From Asterochloris sp. CNOR1 (Eukaryota; Chlorophyta; Trebouxiophyceae; Trebouxiales; Trebouxiaceae): a stretch of 64,000 nucleotides of DNA. The notes under the pieces were generated by a model. That model was given only the letters and a program-made list of their open reading frames with translations, had not been told where the DNA came from and made no database searches. Positions 12,201-26,276 of this stretch are shown here, piece by piece. The number at the start of each line of letters is the position of its first letter. Position 1 is the first letter of the stretch. The position numbers and the translations under genes are program-made. The stretch lies in NCBI GenBank assembly GCA_963969365.1, contig OZ017750.1, forward strand, positions 1,984,001-2,048,000, given 5' to 3'.

Positions 12201-12620
12201 CCAGACATAAGGCAGGCCATTGTGTGTACGTCAGCACCCAGCACTTGTGTTTGTTGTTGCCACGCCTGCTGTCCAAGAATGCATGGCTGCTGTGCAGGAA
12301 TCAATGGATGCTCCCTCAAGACGGAGGCAAACTGCCAGGTAGCAGCCAGCGTTCCTTTGGACAAATTAATGCTGGAGACTGATGCCCCTTGGTGTGAGAT
12401 ACGACCCTCACATGCCAGCCGCAAGCATGTGAAGACTGCTGGCAGCGCTAAGGACAAAAAGAAATATGAGGCTGGCCACTTAGTGAAGGGACGCAATGAG
12501 CCATGCAATATGGTGCAGGTTCTGGAGGCCATGGCTGGTCTGATGCAAGAGTCTGACATGAACAGCCTTGCTGATCAGATCTTCAGAAACACAACTGCCA
12601 TGTTCTGGCCTGACGGTTGA
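9265..12620 (+). CDS. TATDN1: TatD-family metal-dependent deoxyribonuclease (TATDN1-like)
   Basis: TatD proteins are TIM-barrel metallo-nucleases (3'-5' exonuclease/endonuclease) linked to DNA turnover and repair. Exon 1 (9265-9315) encodes MRMLIDIGANLLDPMFQ, the eukaryotic TATDN1 start. Later exons give GEYNHKCYHSPDIG (from 9451), VQRIIVTAGSLSEAE (about 9680-9750), CTVGIHPTRTGE and VVAIGECGLDYDR (about 10598-10767), LQFADKEVQRRWF and LPMFLHMRG (about 11080-11220), VVHSFDGSQEELQ (about 11735-11800) and NGCSLKTEANCQ, KLMLETDAPWCE and KGRNEPCNMVQVLEAMAG (about 12297-12617). The metal ligands are visible: Glu of GECGLD, His of HMRG, His of VHSFDG and Asp of ETDAPW. As in TATDN1, the first strand has DIGAN rather than the bacterial HxH. 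The gene is complete, with TGA at 12618. Confidence 0.92.
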
Positions 12621-13102
12621 AGTGAAGCACAGTTGCACCTCCTGGGTCTTCATGCCTGGGCACAAGGCTTCCAGCAGCTTGCACTCAGGCACACGTGGGC
12701 CACCTGCGCTGCAGATCCCAGCTGCACAGGACGGCAGCATCAGCAGGCAGTGCCCCAGCAGACCAGCTAGTCCGCGTCAATTGCAGGGCATCAGGGCTGG
12801 CCACACTGTCGGCACTGCGCCAGACATGCACAAGCGCAGGCCGGCAACCCTTTCAGAGCAGCCTGACAAGCAATCCAGAGCTTAGGACTTGGCAGGGGGT
12901 CCTGTGCCAGGTGCTCTTGGCACCAGCCCCCTGCCACAATGCAAGCCTGTCCCCGATCCACCTGGTAATGCTTAGGCGCAGTGCTCAGCGCGGCGACCAC
13001 AGGAGAATGTTGAGTGCCAAGCAGACCGTTGGGATGCCGGGGGACAGAGGCTGCTTTGCGCCACTGTGAGGCCCTCAGCGCCCCACTAGGTCACGACCAC
13101 TG
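12621..13102. other. Spacer between TatD and IBA57
   Basis: About 480 bp hold the TatD 3' UTR and the IBA57 promoter. A GTG-initiated open frame (12695-13069) shows no domain. I see no RNA gene or repeat here. Confidence 0.5.
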
Positions 13103-14908
13103 ATGTGGCTACCACCAATGTGGATCGGCCTGAGCAGGCACTGCAGCGCACTGTCCAAGGCACGAGAGATCGTTACTCAGATTGCCAGTCTTGACGGGGT
13201 CCGAGGAGTGCTGAGACTGGCAGGTCCAGACATCATTGGCTTCCTCCAGGTCAAGACTGCAGCACTGTCCTGCTCCTCATCTAAGCACAGAGACAGTCTG
13301 TGAGATGGCCTTTGCAATCGCAGGGTCAGCTGACAAATGATGTGAGGCTGCTTGCCGAAGATGGGGCGCCACCCATGTACGCAGCCATGCTGAACTCACA
13401 TGGCCGCTTCCAGCATGACATGTTCCTCTATCGCCAGCCAGGTGGGAGGGCTCTTGTTGTGCACTGGACTGCAATCAGGAATGCTGCCTGCTGCCTGTGC
13501 GCCCCTGCTCCCAAGCCTGCAGAGCAACAGCAATAGAGCTGCTGCACTGTAGGCAACAAGCCTGTCATCCTTGCTGATGTGGATGCAGCCAGCGCAGACC
13601 GCCTTCTGCAGACACTCAAGCGGTAAGACTGTCCTGAGCGCTGCTTGCCGAGCTGCATTGCCATGACACAAGGCAGCCCTCACCACGCTCCCTCTATCGT
13701 CCAGGTCCAGATTACGGGCCAACATAGAGCTCCAAGACCTCTCACAGGACTTCAAGGTCTGGACGCGGTTCGGCAGCGGGCAGCTGCAAGAAGGTCCGTG
13801 GTGCAGGTTGCAGGTGCATCTCCATCCCAAGTGCAGCTGGTTTGGGGTGTCCTTCTGGGCAGTCAAGTGCTGCAGGCATACCAGTGGTACATGCTGCCTC
13901 CATGCTATGCGTGCTGCTCTGCTTGAACTACTGCCTGCAGATGCCAGCATCCCCATCTCGCCTGCACAGCCTTATGCAGGGCTTGGCCATCAGAGCACAC
14001 ACAGCACATGCTGCCTGCAGTCGCCTCCATATCCACATCACCTGCACTGCCTCACGCAGGGCATTGGCCATCAGATCCACGGCTGCCACTGCTTGGGCAG
14101 CGTGCGGTGCTTGGCGCTGAGGATAGGCCTTCCTTTCAGGGGGACGAGCAGCAGACAGATCCTGTTGAGTACAGGCGATGGCGGATAGAGCAGGGTGTGG
14201 CAGAAGGACGGGATGAGATAGAAGGTGGGCAGCTCTGAAGCGCCGTTGCACTGCCATCGATGCAAGTCAGGGCTCAGTGGGGTTCTGGCTGCATGCAAGC
14301 CGGTCACAAAGCGCTGTGCGGCCTGCAGTGGATTCAATCCCCTTTGCCTATAACATGGACGGCCTCAACGCCATCAGCTTTGACAAGGGCTGCTACCTGG
14401 GCCAGGAGCTTATTGCCAGGACACACTACACAGGCGTAGTGCGCCGGAGATTGGTACCCTTTGTTGCTCAAGAGGGTGGGTCTGTCTGGAAACTGTGCTG
14501 CTTGAGCCTGAATGATGCATGCTGGCATGGACTTTGCACAGCCTGCCCAATCTGGCCTCCCAACCGTCACTACTGCAAGTGCCCCTCAAAAGGTAAGTGT
14601 GTGGTGTTGATGTCACTCTCGGCAACAATCATCGAGCCTTTTGCCCGTCTGCAGGGGACCTTGTTCCCGGCCGCCCCGCAGTCGAAGTGCAAAGTGCTGC
14701 CGGCGGCAAGACAAGAAAAGCTGGCAACATTGTAATTTCTGACAGAGGTCGCGGGCTGGCAGTCCTCTTTGTGGACTCTGCCATTCAAGCAGAGCAGGGA
14801 GAAAGCAGCCTGCAAGTTGCTGATGGGGGGGCCAGAATTACTCCTTGGATTCCACAGTGGTGGCCTGAACGATGGCGCAAACAGATGACTGATACTCAGC
14901 CTTCCTGA
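13103..14908 (+). CDS. IBA57: IBA57/YgfZ-type folate-dependent Fe-S cluster assembly factor
   Basis: IBA57 works with ISCA1/ISCA2 in mitochondria to mature [4Fe-4S] proteins and belongs to the GcvT/YgfZ fold family. Exon 1 (13103-13249) begins MWLPPMWIGLSRHCSALSKA, a plausible mitochondrial presequence, followed by GVLRLAGPDIIGFLQ. Exon 2 (13324-13441) gives GQLTNDVRLL and MLNSHGRFQHDMFLYR. Later exons give ILADVDAASADRLLQTLKR, ANIELQDLSQDFKVW, SDPRLPLLGQRAVLG, YRRWRIEQGVAEG and PFAYNMDGLNAISFDKGCYL, with GQELIARTHYTG next. The diagnostic motif KGCYLGQE is intact. The protein ends WPERWRKQMTDTQPS. The start could also be the second Met (13118). Exon edges between 13740 and 14060 are uncertain. 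Confidence 0.9.
13931..14079. repeat. 80-bp tandem duplication across an IBA57 splice acceptor
   Basis: The acceptor used at 14059 (CTCACGCAG, then GGCATTGGCCATCAGATCC) has a degraded twin 80 bp upstream at 13979 (CTTATGCAG, then GGCTTGGCCATCAGAGC). Similarity runs back through CTGCCTGCAG and CACCTGCAC or CGCCTGCAC in both copies (13931-13999 and 14011-14079). Confidence 0.8.
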
Positions 14909-15045
14909 CAGCTCAATACTTGTTCAACCTGAAGCTGCAACGGGTCGATTTCATTGTGCACAGAGGTCTCTGACAGATCACTGCTGGAAGAGCTTATGTG
15001 TCTCCACCATGTTTCATGTTGTCCAGACTGATGAAGCTTGGAGCA

Positions 15046-15348
15046 TCACTGCTTCTGCTGTGGAGTCTGCTTGAGAGGGGAGCTGGCCTTTCTCACAGGC
15101 TGTGCTCCCACAGGCCTCTGAGCTGCAGCCTCGCGAAGCACCTGTGCTGTATGCTGCTCCTGTGCGCGTTGTCGCCGCCTATTGGCCTTTTGACACCTTG
15201 AGGGGCTGGGCAGTCCCCAGGGCTTGTTCCAGAGCCTGCCGCCTGTGGTCTTGTACACTACCATCAGCGTTCTTGAGACAAACACCATTGGATGAGTTGG
15301 ACTTTTGAGGGTCGGTGGCTGCAGCAAGGGAGGACATCTGTTCATCAT
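15046..15348 (-). CDS. Possible small basic protein, unrecognised
   Basis: An ATG-initiated frame of 100 codons begins MMNRCPPLLQ, contains MVVYKTTGGRLWNKPWGL and ends in a basic Arg/Gln-rich tail (RRRQRAQEQHTAQVLREAA to KQTPQQKQ). It starts 60 bp after the bL33m stop on the same strand and ends 138 bp from the convergent IBA57 stop. Another frame is also open over part of it, so it may be the 3' UTR of bL33m. I do not recognise the product. Confidence 0.22.
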   Translation of the reverse strand: MMNRCPPLLQPPTLKSPTHPMVFVSRTLMVVYKTTGGRLWNKPWGLPSPSRCQKANRRRQRAQEQHTAQVLREAAAQRPVGAQPVRKASSPLKQTPQQKQ

Positions 15349-15408
15349 CAGGATGCACTGCACACAGGCCACCAGCAAGCAGGCAGCCTGGACTCACCTC
15401 AGGATTAA

Positions 15409-15665
15409 TCAGCGCAGCTTAGTCTCGGAGAAGAGAACATGTTTCCTGACTTTGGGATCGTACTTGACAAACTGCAGGAGCAAGCATGAGGGTCACCCAG
15501 GCAGGTTCACAATGCCAATTTAGCACTGAGGCCCCGGACTGAGTGCTGTACCTGCAGCTTGTTGGGCAGCTTTCGAGGATTCTTCTTGGCAACGTAGAAG
15601 AACCCGGTGCCAGCAGTGCTGATCAGCTTAACAAGCAGAGTGGCTCCCTTCTTGCCTCCTGCCAT
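15409..15665 (-). CDS. MRPL33: Large ribosomal subunit protein bL33, mitochondrial type
   Basis: This is a 58-residue ribosomal protein of the bL33 family. Exon 1 (15665-15552) encodes [20 protein letters not shown], then [18 protein letters not shown]. Exon 2 (15471-15409) encodes [20 protein letters not shown] and TGA. The motif [22 protein letters not shown] and the ending VRKHVLFxETK are typical of mitochondrial and proteobacterial L33, and the length matches the family. The zinc-binding cysteines of other L33 forms are absent, as in mitochondrial versions. There is no cleavable presequence beyond the basic N-terminus. A single 80-bp GT-AG intron ends in CTGCAG. Confidence 0.93.
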
Positions 15666-15842
15666 GCACTGGACTTGTAGGTCTGCTTCAGATTGACCAG
15701 TACTTAGAAGTTGACCAACAGGACTCCCAAGCCCGCTCATTGTGGCTCACGGACCCCTTGTGATATCTCATCCATCTATGTGCAGAGGGGCAGGCTTGCA
15801 GATCGTGTGAACGCGCAGAACTTCACAGCATGGGCTGACTCA

Positions 15843-16328
15843 ATGAAGATGATGCATGCACTGGCTGCTCCTTACATGTGGCATGCAGGGCAGCTGGTGC
15901 CTGGCATGATGGACGCTCCTGGCAAGATGACGAGCTTCCTCAACCAGCATGCCACATCTCCTGTCGCGCACAATGGCACAGGCTGCACGCCCCCAGCAGG
16001 GCTGCCCCCCTGGCTCAGCACAATGGACTCACACCTGCTTCTGGGGTGACTTGCCATTGGCAGGCTTCCTAGCTTGCTCCTTGTGCTCTGTAGCTCCGGT
16101 GAACCCACCAGCTCTTGATGCCTCAGTCATGATTTCTGGTACAGCTGCCCTGATGTGTTGGAGTACAACATCTATGTGACTGATGGCAAGTCAGACATGC
16201 AAAAGAGCATTTGCGCACGGCATCTAGCTATGTCACAAAGGCTAGGCAGGGTGTATGCAGAAGACACCTTCTCAATGGGACAAGTGCAGCAGTCTGCTGG
16301 TCTGGCATTGGGGCAGAAGCTGACATGA
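15843..16328 (+). CDS. Unrecognised two-exon protein
   Basis: Exon 1 reads MKMMHALAAPYMWHAGQLVP, then GMMDAPGKMTSFL, and ends SHLLLG at 16045 before GTGACT. The acceptor CCTCAG at 16127 restores phase. Exon 2 gives GHDFWYSCPDVLEYNIYVTD, then GKSDMQKSICARHLAMSQRL and VYAEDTFSMGQVQQ, ending GQKLT then TGA at 16326. The frame is open upstream to about 15711 but has no ATG there before 15843, so a further 5' exon is possible. No family comes to mind. Phase agreement over the intron and the coding-like second exon support a real gene. Confidence 0.5.
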
Positions 16329-16424
16329 CGAAGAGGAACACCTTCCTTTGCTTAGCATTGCATTCAAAGCCGAAGCTTTGGGCTGGCCAGCCCGCACTCA
16401 TCTGCTCTCAGCCCAACTGGAATG

Positions 16425-16447
16425 TTACATGAGGTCTGAAGTTGTAA
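16425..16447. terminator. Crossed poly(A) signals of two convergent genes
   Basis: TGTAA on the minus strand (TTACA at 16425-16429) lies 47 bp past the tubulin stop. TGTAA on the plus strand (16443-16447) lies 115 bp past the stop of the unrecognised plus-strand gene. The signals cross, so the two transcripts should overlap at their 3' ends. Confidence 0.55.
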
Positions 16448-16475
16448 CAATGAAACAGTGAGGGGGTGAAGCAGA

Positions 16476-19681
<3,206 letters not shown>

Positions 19682-20158
19682 AGTGGCTAAGGGGGCTGGA
19701 AGGTAGGAGAGCTGGGTGCAAAGGGAGCAGCCGGACCGTGAGTCCTGCGAAAGCTCCGAGCAAAATGTGAGCTGGAACGCAAATGGAGCTATTTATTCTT
19801 TCTTCACTTCACGCTTCTGGGATTTGAATTGTGCCAGTGCCACCTCGCTGTGCAGCACAGAGAGGTGTCACTTGAGCTATGGTGCTGAGCTCATGGCATC
19901 TGGAGAGAGACACAACTCACCCCGGTGATGTGATTGCAGTGTGCAATACGAAAGTCAGTGCAGCATGCTGCATGTGGATATAGGTAAGCCCAGCCTCTGG
20001 CACAGGCTGTGCTCCCTAAATCTTGAAGAGCCCACCAGGCCTGCATGTGTGAACGACAAAGCCACAGCCCTCCACCTGAGCTGGGCTCAGGGCAGCCATG
20101 CTGGCAATGCTTGGTTGCCAGACTTCAGTCGACTGTTTATCTTCTGGGGAGCATTCTC
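19682..20158. other. Upstream region of alpha-tubulin
   Basis: About 480 bp hold the tubulin 5' UTR and promoter and probably the 3' UTR of the doubtful small gene to the right. I see no TATA box I would defend and no conserved coding exon. Confidence 0.4.
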
Positions 20159-20607
20159 TCAATGTCCAGAAAGAGGGAGTCTGCTGAGCCAGGAAGCACA
20201 CCTGGCAGGCCACTCAGGTCTGGCAAACACCTGGCATGGATGTCTCCTGATTGCCTGCTCTGGGCTTCAGATTACCACCAGGAGGGCACTGAGAGTCGCT
20301 CTTACCTGAGGACCTCACATGGTGGAGCCAGGAGGCCTCTGCAAAGCTTGATTTCGGTGTCCTGGAATAACAGGACAAATGAGTGATAGGCCAAATTGCG
20401 GGCCGGTCCCTGTAGGGATGCAGCTGGGATGGGCAGCGAGGCCTGCAAATCAAGCAATGCTGATAGTCCTTCCCCATCATCAGGTCCCGCCCTTTCCGTC
20501 AAGTGTGGATAGACAGGCCTCATGTTGCCAGGCAGACCTAAAGCTCCTAGTCGACCTAAAGCCTCCTTTGACTGCCCCTGCTCTAGAAGCCATTTTGGTG
20601 CAGACAT
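20159..20607 (-). CDS. Doubtful small two-exon gene, unrecognised
   Basis: An open frame from ATG (20607) encodes MSAPKWLLEQGQSKEALGRL to CRGLLAPPCEVLR and reaches a good donor (CTCAG then GTAAGAG at 20306). A possible acceptor at 20220 joins in phase and adds 19 residues (RPEWPARCASWLSRLPLSGH) before TGA. The product would be about 120 aa with no recognised domain. It lies 75 bp head-to-head with ELP2. It could instead be 5' UTR sequence of an alternative tubulin transcript, or chance. Confidence 0.3.
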
Positions 20608-20681
20608 GCATGGATGTCTGAACAAGCAGTTGACCCAGCTTGCTGATCACTTGTGAGGGCAATGCCCAGTCCAAAGCTCTG

Positions 20682-23600
20682 ATGCCTGTGCAAATCCGAC
20701 AAGAGCATGTTAGTGCTGGCTGCAACCGCAGCGTTGGAGCCCTGGCCTGGGGAGGCTGTGGACTCGTTGCCTATGCTGCCCACCATCAAGTGGTGATATG
20801 TGATGTACAGGCAAGCCATCTCGACCAAGGTTGGATGCTCCATGAGCAGGTGCACTGACCTGACATTAGCCTTCTGTGTGCAGGCAGCGGAGGTCCAAGC
20901 CGTTCTTGTTGGCCACAGCAGCCCCGTCAATTGTATTACTTGGTTGCCACAGCCAGGTAGCCCCAACTCCTGAACATGCACCGCAGGCATGTGCCCTCCC
21001 TCAGCATACAGTGTTGTTGGCGAGACGCGCGGTCAATGGTGAATGTCATGCTGCTGCAGCTGTGGAGGAGACAGCCCTGTCAGACGACACGCACGCACTT
21101 GTGTCTGGATCTGCTGACGGCACTGTCACTGTCTGGCTTGTGACCCTCCAGCAGGAAGAGCAACCCTGGAGCCTGCACTCTCAGTTTCAGGCGAGCATGC
21201 AGGCCCTGGAGTCATTCAGCCATGCTGTGGACACTGCTGTACAGTCCCATGTTCTGCCTGCATGAGCTGCGGAAGCTTGGTCAGGGGCACAGCATGCCTG
21301 CTGCTGCTGCTGTGTACTTTCGGATTCTGCCTGCAGTCCTTCTGAGTCTGCCCCTTGCAGCAGCACCACACCTCCTGAATGAGCTGCTGCGCACTCCCAT
21401 ATTCTGCCAGCATCGTCTGTGTCTGCTCCCTGCAGGGCCATGGTGCCGCAATCACCTGCCTGACAGCCCTGCACCTCCAAGAGGAGCAGCAGCTGCTGCT
21501 CATCAGTACAGGCGGAGATGCCTGCACCCAGGTCAGGCATGCCAGCCTGGGGCGGCAAGAGGCTGCCAGCAGTGAGCAGCAGCAGGGGCCCTTTGCGGCT
21601 TGGCAGCTGGCTCAGCAGATCCGCACTGGGCTGCAGATGCAGCAGGCTGCGGCTGTTGCGCGGCTACCTGACGAGCCAGAGTGGTAAGGGAGTATGCTGT
21701 GTACGTGGCCACCCACAGCACGAGGCTCGGGAGCACTTGAGATGCCAGGCAGCCTCATAGTGGTTGCAGTGCGCAATCTCAGTTGCTGCCACTAGGATGT
21801 GACGTCCCCTTTGGCTGCAGTCTCCTTCTGGCCCTGGGTGGGGTGGACCTGGCCGTCAGGCTGCTCCTGAGGGAGCCTGGGCAAGACTTCCAGGAGCAGT
21901 GCCTCCTCCCTGGACCTGGCGACTGGGTCAGGTCTCTGACATTCAGCCCTTCCCAGGCTGACTCTGTCACAGGTGGGCAGCATCTGTGCTCATGTGTACC
22001 AGGGAGCATGTATGCAGGCAGGCTGCTGCTAAACTTGCAGCTACATGGCATGCCAAGAAGGCAGCGTGACCCAGCAGACAACTGTGCCCTGCAGGCAGGC
22101 GCCAGCTGCTGCTGGCCTCTGCTGCCCAGGATAAATGCGTTCGTGTGTGGCAGATAGAGCAGGAGCGGTCCGCCTCAGACGTGGCCACAGGTGGCAAGCA
22201 AACAGCAGATGCAATGGCAGGCAACATTGCCAGGTCAGGCATGTCACAGCACGGCAGCCCCTGAGTGTCCAGCTGCTCCCTGGACTTGTGATCCTTGCTT
22301 CACACTCCAGGTGTTGCCGCAATGCTTCACAGTGCCGGCAGGCACACAAATCCCTTGCTGTGTGCATGTGGCTTGCGCTACGCCAGGCTTTTGTCACAAT
22401 GAAAAGGATAGCTCCCATGTACAGATATGCTCCGCGGTCAAGGCTGCGCACCAAGCACAACATGTACCAGGCAGGGCTGCAGGGCCTCCTGGTAGGTCAC
22501 GAGGACTGGGTCCACTCCGTCATGTGGCAGCCAGGCGTGGGCCACCAGGAGCCCTGCCTGCTGTCCAGCTCCATGGACCGGACCATGATGCTGTGGCGCA
22601 GGGATGCAGACACAGGTGAGGCGTCGGGCAACCAGGCAGGCAGCTGTCAAGCATGTTGGGTGGGCGATCAGCATGTGCTGCTTGAAGAGGGCAGCGGAGA
22701 AGGGCACAGGTACGGGAGAGGCTACCCAGGGCAGGTGTGAAGCAAGCAGAACCACTGTTCTTCTACATGGGCAATGCAGCGTGAAGGTCGGGTCCCTGTT
22801 GCCGGGATGCCAACATATATGCGAGGAAATGCCCCTGAAGGAGGCTGAGAATCTTTGGGCATTGGTGCCAGTAGGCCCACTCAAGTGTCCCACTTCATCA
22901 AACATGCTCTGCATCCGCAGCTACACCCCTGACTGGGCTCTGCCCTGCCACCTCCATGCATCTGCTGCATCTGTGGCTGACTTCTCTTGCAGGCCAGCCA
23001 CCTGACTGGCACATTGTCTGTGCAGGCTTGTGGACCAGCGAAGAGAGCGTGGGCAATGCAGGCGCCACTAATCTGGGATACTATGGAGGGGTGTTCAGCC
23101 CTGACGGCACTGCCATCCTGGCACATGGGTTCACTGGTGCCCTGCACCTGTGGCGCTCAGCAGGTCAGCAGGGTTGCCCTCCTGCATATTGGTGCCAGTC
23201 ATGATATCAGGCAATTGGGACCATCCCTGCTGGACATCATCTGTGCTGCCTGCACTGAAACCTGCAGCACTTGCAGATCCCTTGCTCGACATCATCTGTG
23301 CGGCCTCCCCCATGTGGTGACCTAAGCTCCTGCAAGAAAATGCTCCTCATGAGTATGGTCCAGGCTGCCTATGCAGCAGAGCCTTGTCACCAGTCAAACA
23401 GCATCTGGCAGCCCACAGCTACTCGCTTGAAGGGCGTGCAGGCCATTCAGGCCTCACCTGCAATTGAAGTTTGCAAGAGCCCGGCATTGAGCGTTGTGGG
23501 GAGCTCCACCATGAACTTGACTGATCACCTGCAGATTGGCTTTGCCAATAGCACTTGTGGCACTGACTGCAACAGCTTGCCCCTCGCTAATGAAGCCGTT

Positions 23601-26172
23601 CCCAAGCCCGGCATGGGGTGGCGCGGCGAGCCCCGCATGAGGTGGCCATACAGGGGCCACAGACTGACTGTTGCTGCGTGAACTGCTCCAGGTGGCGCTG
23701 TTGCTCAGCCTGGCATGCAACAGGGCTGGGAGCCCCAGCATGCGCTGGGTGGCCACACAGGAGCCGTGGTGGACATGGCCTGGGGGGTTGACGGGAAGTG
23801 CCTGCTCAGCGCGAGTGCCGACCAGACCCTGCGCATCACGGCGCAGTGCCAGAGCCACTGGTGCGAGCTGGCCAGGCCGCAGGTGATGCTCCGGGGGAAC
23901 ACCTGGGCTGGCTGCTACTTGAAAGGCTGTCATGTTGTCGGAGCCCCACTTCGCTACTGATTTGTACCGAAAAAACGCTCCAGAGACCAATCAGATGCTG
24001 CTGCATGGTTCTCGGGCGACAGACAGGCATCCACTCTGCCCTACAAGGCTGCCAAAGACTGCTCCTGAACAGAGTCAGTTTGTGTATGGTGCAGAGAGCA
24101 CCTGCTGGGCTGCTGTGTTGCAGATCTGGTGCCTGCCTGGCCGTCCTGCCCTGGGCCCCTGCTGCAGAGCAAGTCTGGCAGCCCTGCCCTACTCCGTTCC
24201 TGCAGATCAGGTCTACAGTGAGACTGCCCTGCAGGATTATGGGAGCACTTCCAGCTGCCTGGCCTCCTTGCCCTGCAGCCCCAGCATGCAGCATGAGCCT
24301 GCAATGACGGCCCGTGCAGGTACATGGGCACGACTTCAGCTGCCTGGCGTCCCTGCCCTGCAGCACTGGCGGCCAGCACAGGTATGCCAGCGGGGCAGAG
24401 GAGAAGGTCATCAGGGTCTTTGAGGCCCCTCAGGCCTTCCTCGAGTCCCTGGCCAGCGCCAGCGGACAGGACATGCCAGAGCCTACTGTGCAAGTGAGCT
24501 GCCTGCCTGTATCTGCAGTGACAGGCCAAGCTGTTGGTGGCCGCCTGTACAGGTGGATGAGAGCATCTTGAAGGCTTCCTCTGCCTCCTCGTAATCCAGG
24601 GAGGTATACCTACAGACCTGCCTGAGGGCAAAAGAGAAACTTTCTGGCTGCCAGATTGCAGCCTAGCTTTGTCAAAGTAATTGTCCGCAAAGTCGCACGC
24701 TGCAGCACCAGTTACTGTCAGGCTGTACATGCAGGGCTTGCATCAGAGGCCTCTGGGGGCTGCTGTCGCTGCGCTGGGGCTTTCCAACAAGGCAGTTTAT
24801 GAGGACGATGATCCAGCTGGCGGTGCAGACAACCCGGGTGGCTACACAGAGGGGCCTGACCTTGCACCCACTCCTGCCCCCTCTGCAGTGCAAGGTGAGC
24901 CACCTGCCTAGACTTGGAGAGCTCATGGGGGGTTGATGAAGATCTCAGCTTGCCTTTGCATGCAGTCGAGGCACTGCAGCAACTGTCCCTCTGCAGTGTG
25001 CGTGCCCGCAACCCTCCAGCCTGTGAGTCACACAGGAAGCCCAGCCGCTGTGTGCTGTCAAGGACTTCCCTAAACCCAACGTGACTGGTGAACACATGCA
25101 GGCCCACCTCTGGAGGAGCACCTCGTGCAAAATACCCTGTGGCCTGAGATTTGCAAGCTCTATGGGCATGGCAACCAGCTCTTCTGCATGGCAGCAGACC
25201 CTCAGGGGAAGCTGCTGGCCTCTGCTTGCAAGGCACAGAGCGCCAGCAGTGCAGCCATCTGGCTATGGGACACGACCACATGGGCTCCAGTGGGACAGCT
25301 GCTTGCGCACACCCTGACTGTTACGCAGCTGGCCTTCTCGCCTGATGGGTTCTGGCTGCTCTCGGCCAGCCGGGACCGGACTTTTGCCCTGTTCAAACGA
25401 GATGATGCAGTCCCAGGTGTGTCTTGACTTGCTGCTTGCTGCCACCACCATACTGCTGACGGTGACGGGGGCAGCTCAGCTGCTGCCCTGGCTAGTGGGA
25501 AGGTGCAGTGCACAGTGTGCTCAGCTTGCCTCTTGCTGCCACCACCATGCCCTTGATTTGGGTCTTGCCTATTCAGCTGCTTCCCAGGCAGCAGCACAGG
25601 CGAGGTGATTGGCCCTGTGCCCATCAGCAGGTGGTCAGCATGCTCATCGTCGACACTGCCGTGCTGAATTGCACATACACTGAGGCTATCGACTCATGTG
25701 TGCAGGTGGTGCGCCCTTCTCCCTACATGGTCGTGTGAAGGCCCATGCACGCATCCTTTGGGGCATTGCCTGGAGCAGCAACAATGCCCTCTTTGCCACC
25801 GCGGCCAGGGACTGCACCGTCAAGCTCTGGCGCCCCAAAAATTGTGCAGGAGCAGGCAGCAAGGCCCTGGCGTGTCTGCCAGCATTTCCTTCTGCTGCAA
25901 CAGCATTAGCCATGGCGCAGGGTGCCCATCCTGAATCCCATCTGCTGGCTGTTGGTTTGCAAACTGGAGAAATCACCTTGTGGAGTGTGTCAGCTGCAAT
26001 TACTACTGTGACATGCCTTTGGCGGGCGCCTGTGCATCTGCAGCACGGTGCTGCCGTGCGCAAGCTGGCCTTTCAGGAGCTTGATCAGCAGACTGACAGT
26101 GATTCAAGGACGCTGCATCTGGCTTCATGTAGTGATGACCACACTGTGAGAACTCTCTCTGTCAGACTGTGA
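20682..26172 (+). CDS. ELP2: Elongator complex subunit 2 (WD40 protein)
   Basis: ELP2 is the twin WD40 propeller subunit of Elongator, which with ELP1 and ELP3 makes the cm5U-type wobble modification of tRNA. The start MPVQIRQEHVSAGCNRSVGA, then LAWGGCGLVAYAAHH, is the family signature. Repeats in order include VLVGHSSPVNCITWLPQP (20890-20955), LVSGSADGTVTVWL (about 21060-21190), LALGGVDLAVRLLL (about 21825), LLLASAAQDKCVRVWQIEQE (about 22105), GHEDWVHSVMWQPG and LLSSSMDRTMMLWRRD (22495-22612), GHTGAVVDMAWGVDGKCLLS (about 23750), GHDFSCLASLPCSTGGQHRY (24327), KLYGHGNQLFCMAADPQGKL (25157), SASRDRTFALFKRDD and ILWGIAWSSNNALFATAARD (about 25752). The C-terminus ends CSDDHTVRTLSVRL. More than ten introns are present, and several contain decayed tandem copies of exon edges. 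Exact exons were not all fixed. Confidence 0.93.
24126..24375. repeat. Decayed tandem copies of an ELP2 exon start
   Basis: The exon that begins after CAG at 24319 (…GACTTCAGCTGCCTGGCGTC, CCTGCCCTGCAGC) has a close copy at about 24243-24290 (CTTCCAGCTGCCTGGCCTCC, TTGCCCTGCAGCC) and a weaker one at about 24128-24160 (GTGCCTGCCTGGCCGTCCTG). All but the last copy are intronic. Two other ELP2 introns hold similar pairs: 23225-23252 with 23278-23306 (GACATCATCTGTG shared), and about 25433-25455 with 25532-25552 (CTTGCTGCCACCACCAT shared). Confidence 0.75.
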
Positions 26173-26276
26173 CCAGTGACATGCATACTGAAAGTCTGAA
26201 AAGCATATGAAATGAAGCAAACCCCAGCAAGCAGGCCATGCAAGCAGCAGGCTATAAGCAGGGATACAGTCTTGTG

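Noticed and set aside
24041-24730. 229-codon minus-strand frame inside ELP2
   Set aside because: It is antisense to ELP2 exons and to the duplicated intron blocks; its apparent internal repeats come from those duplications.
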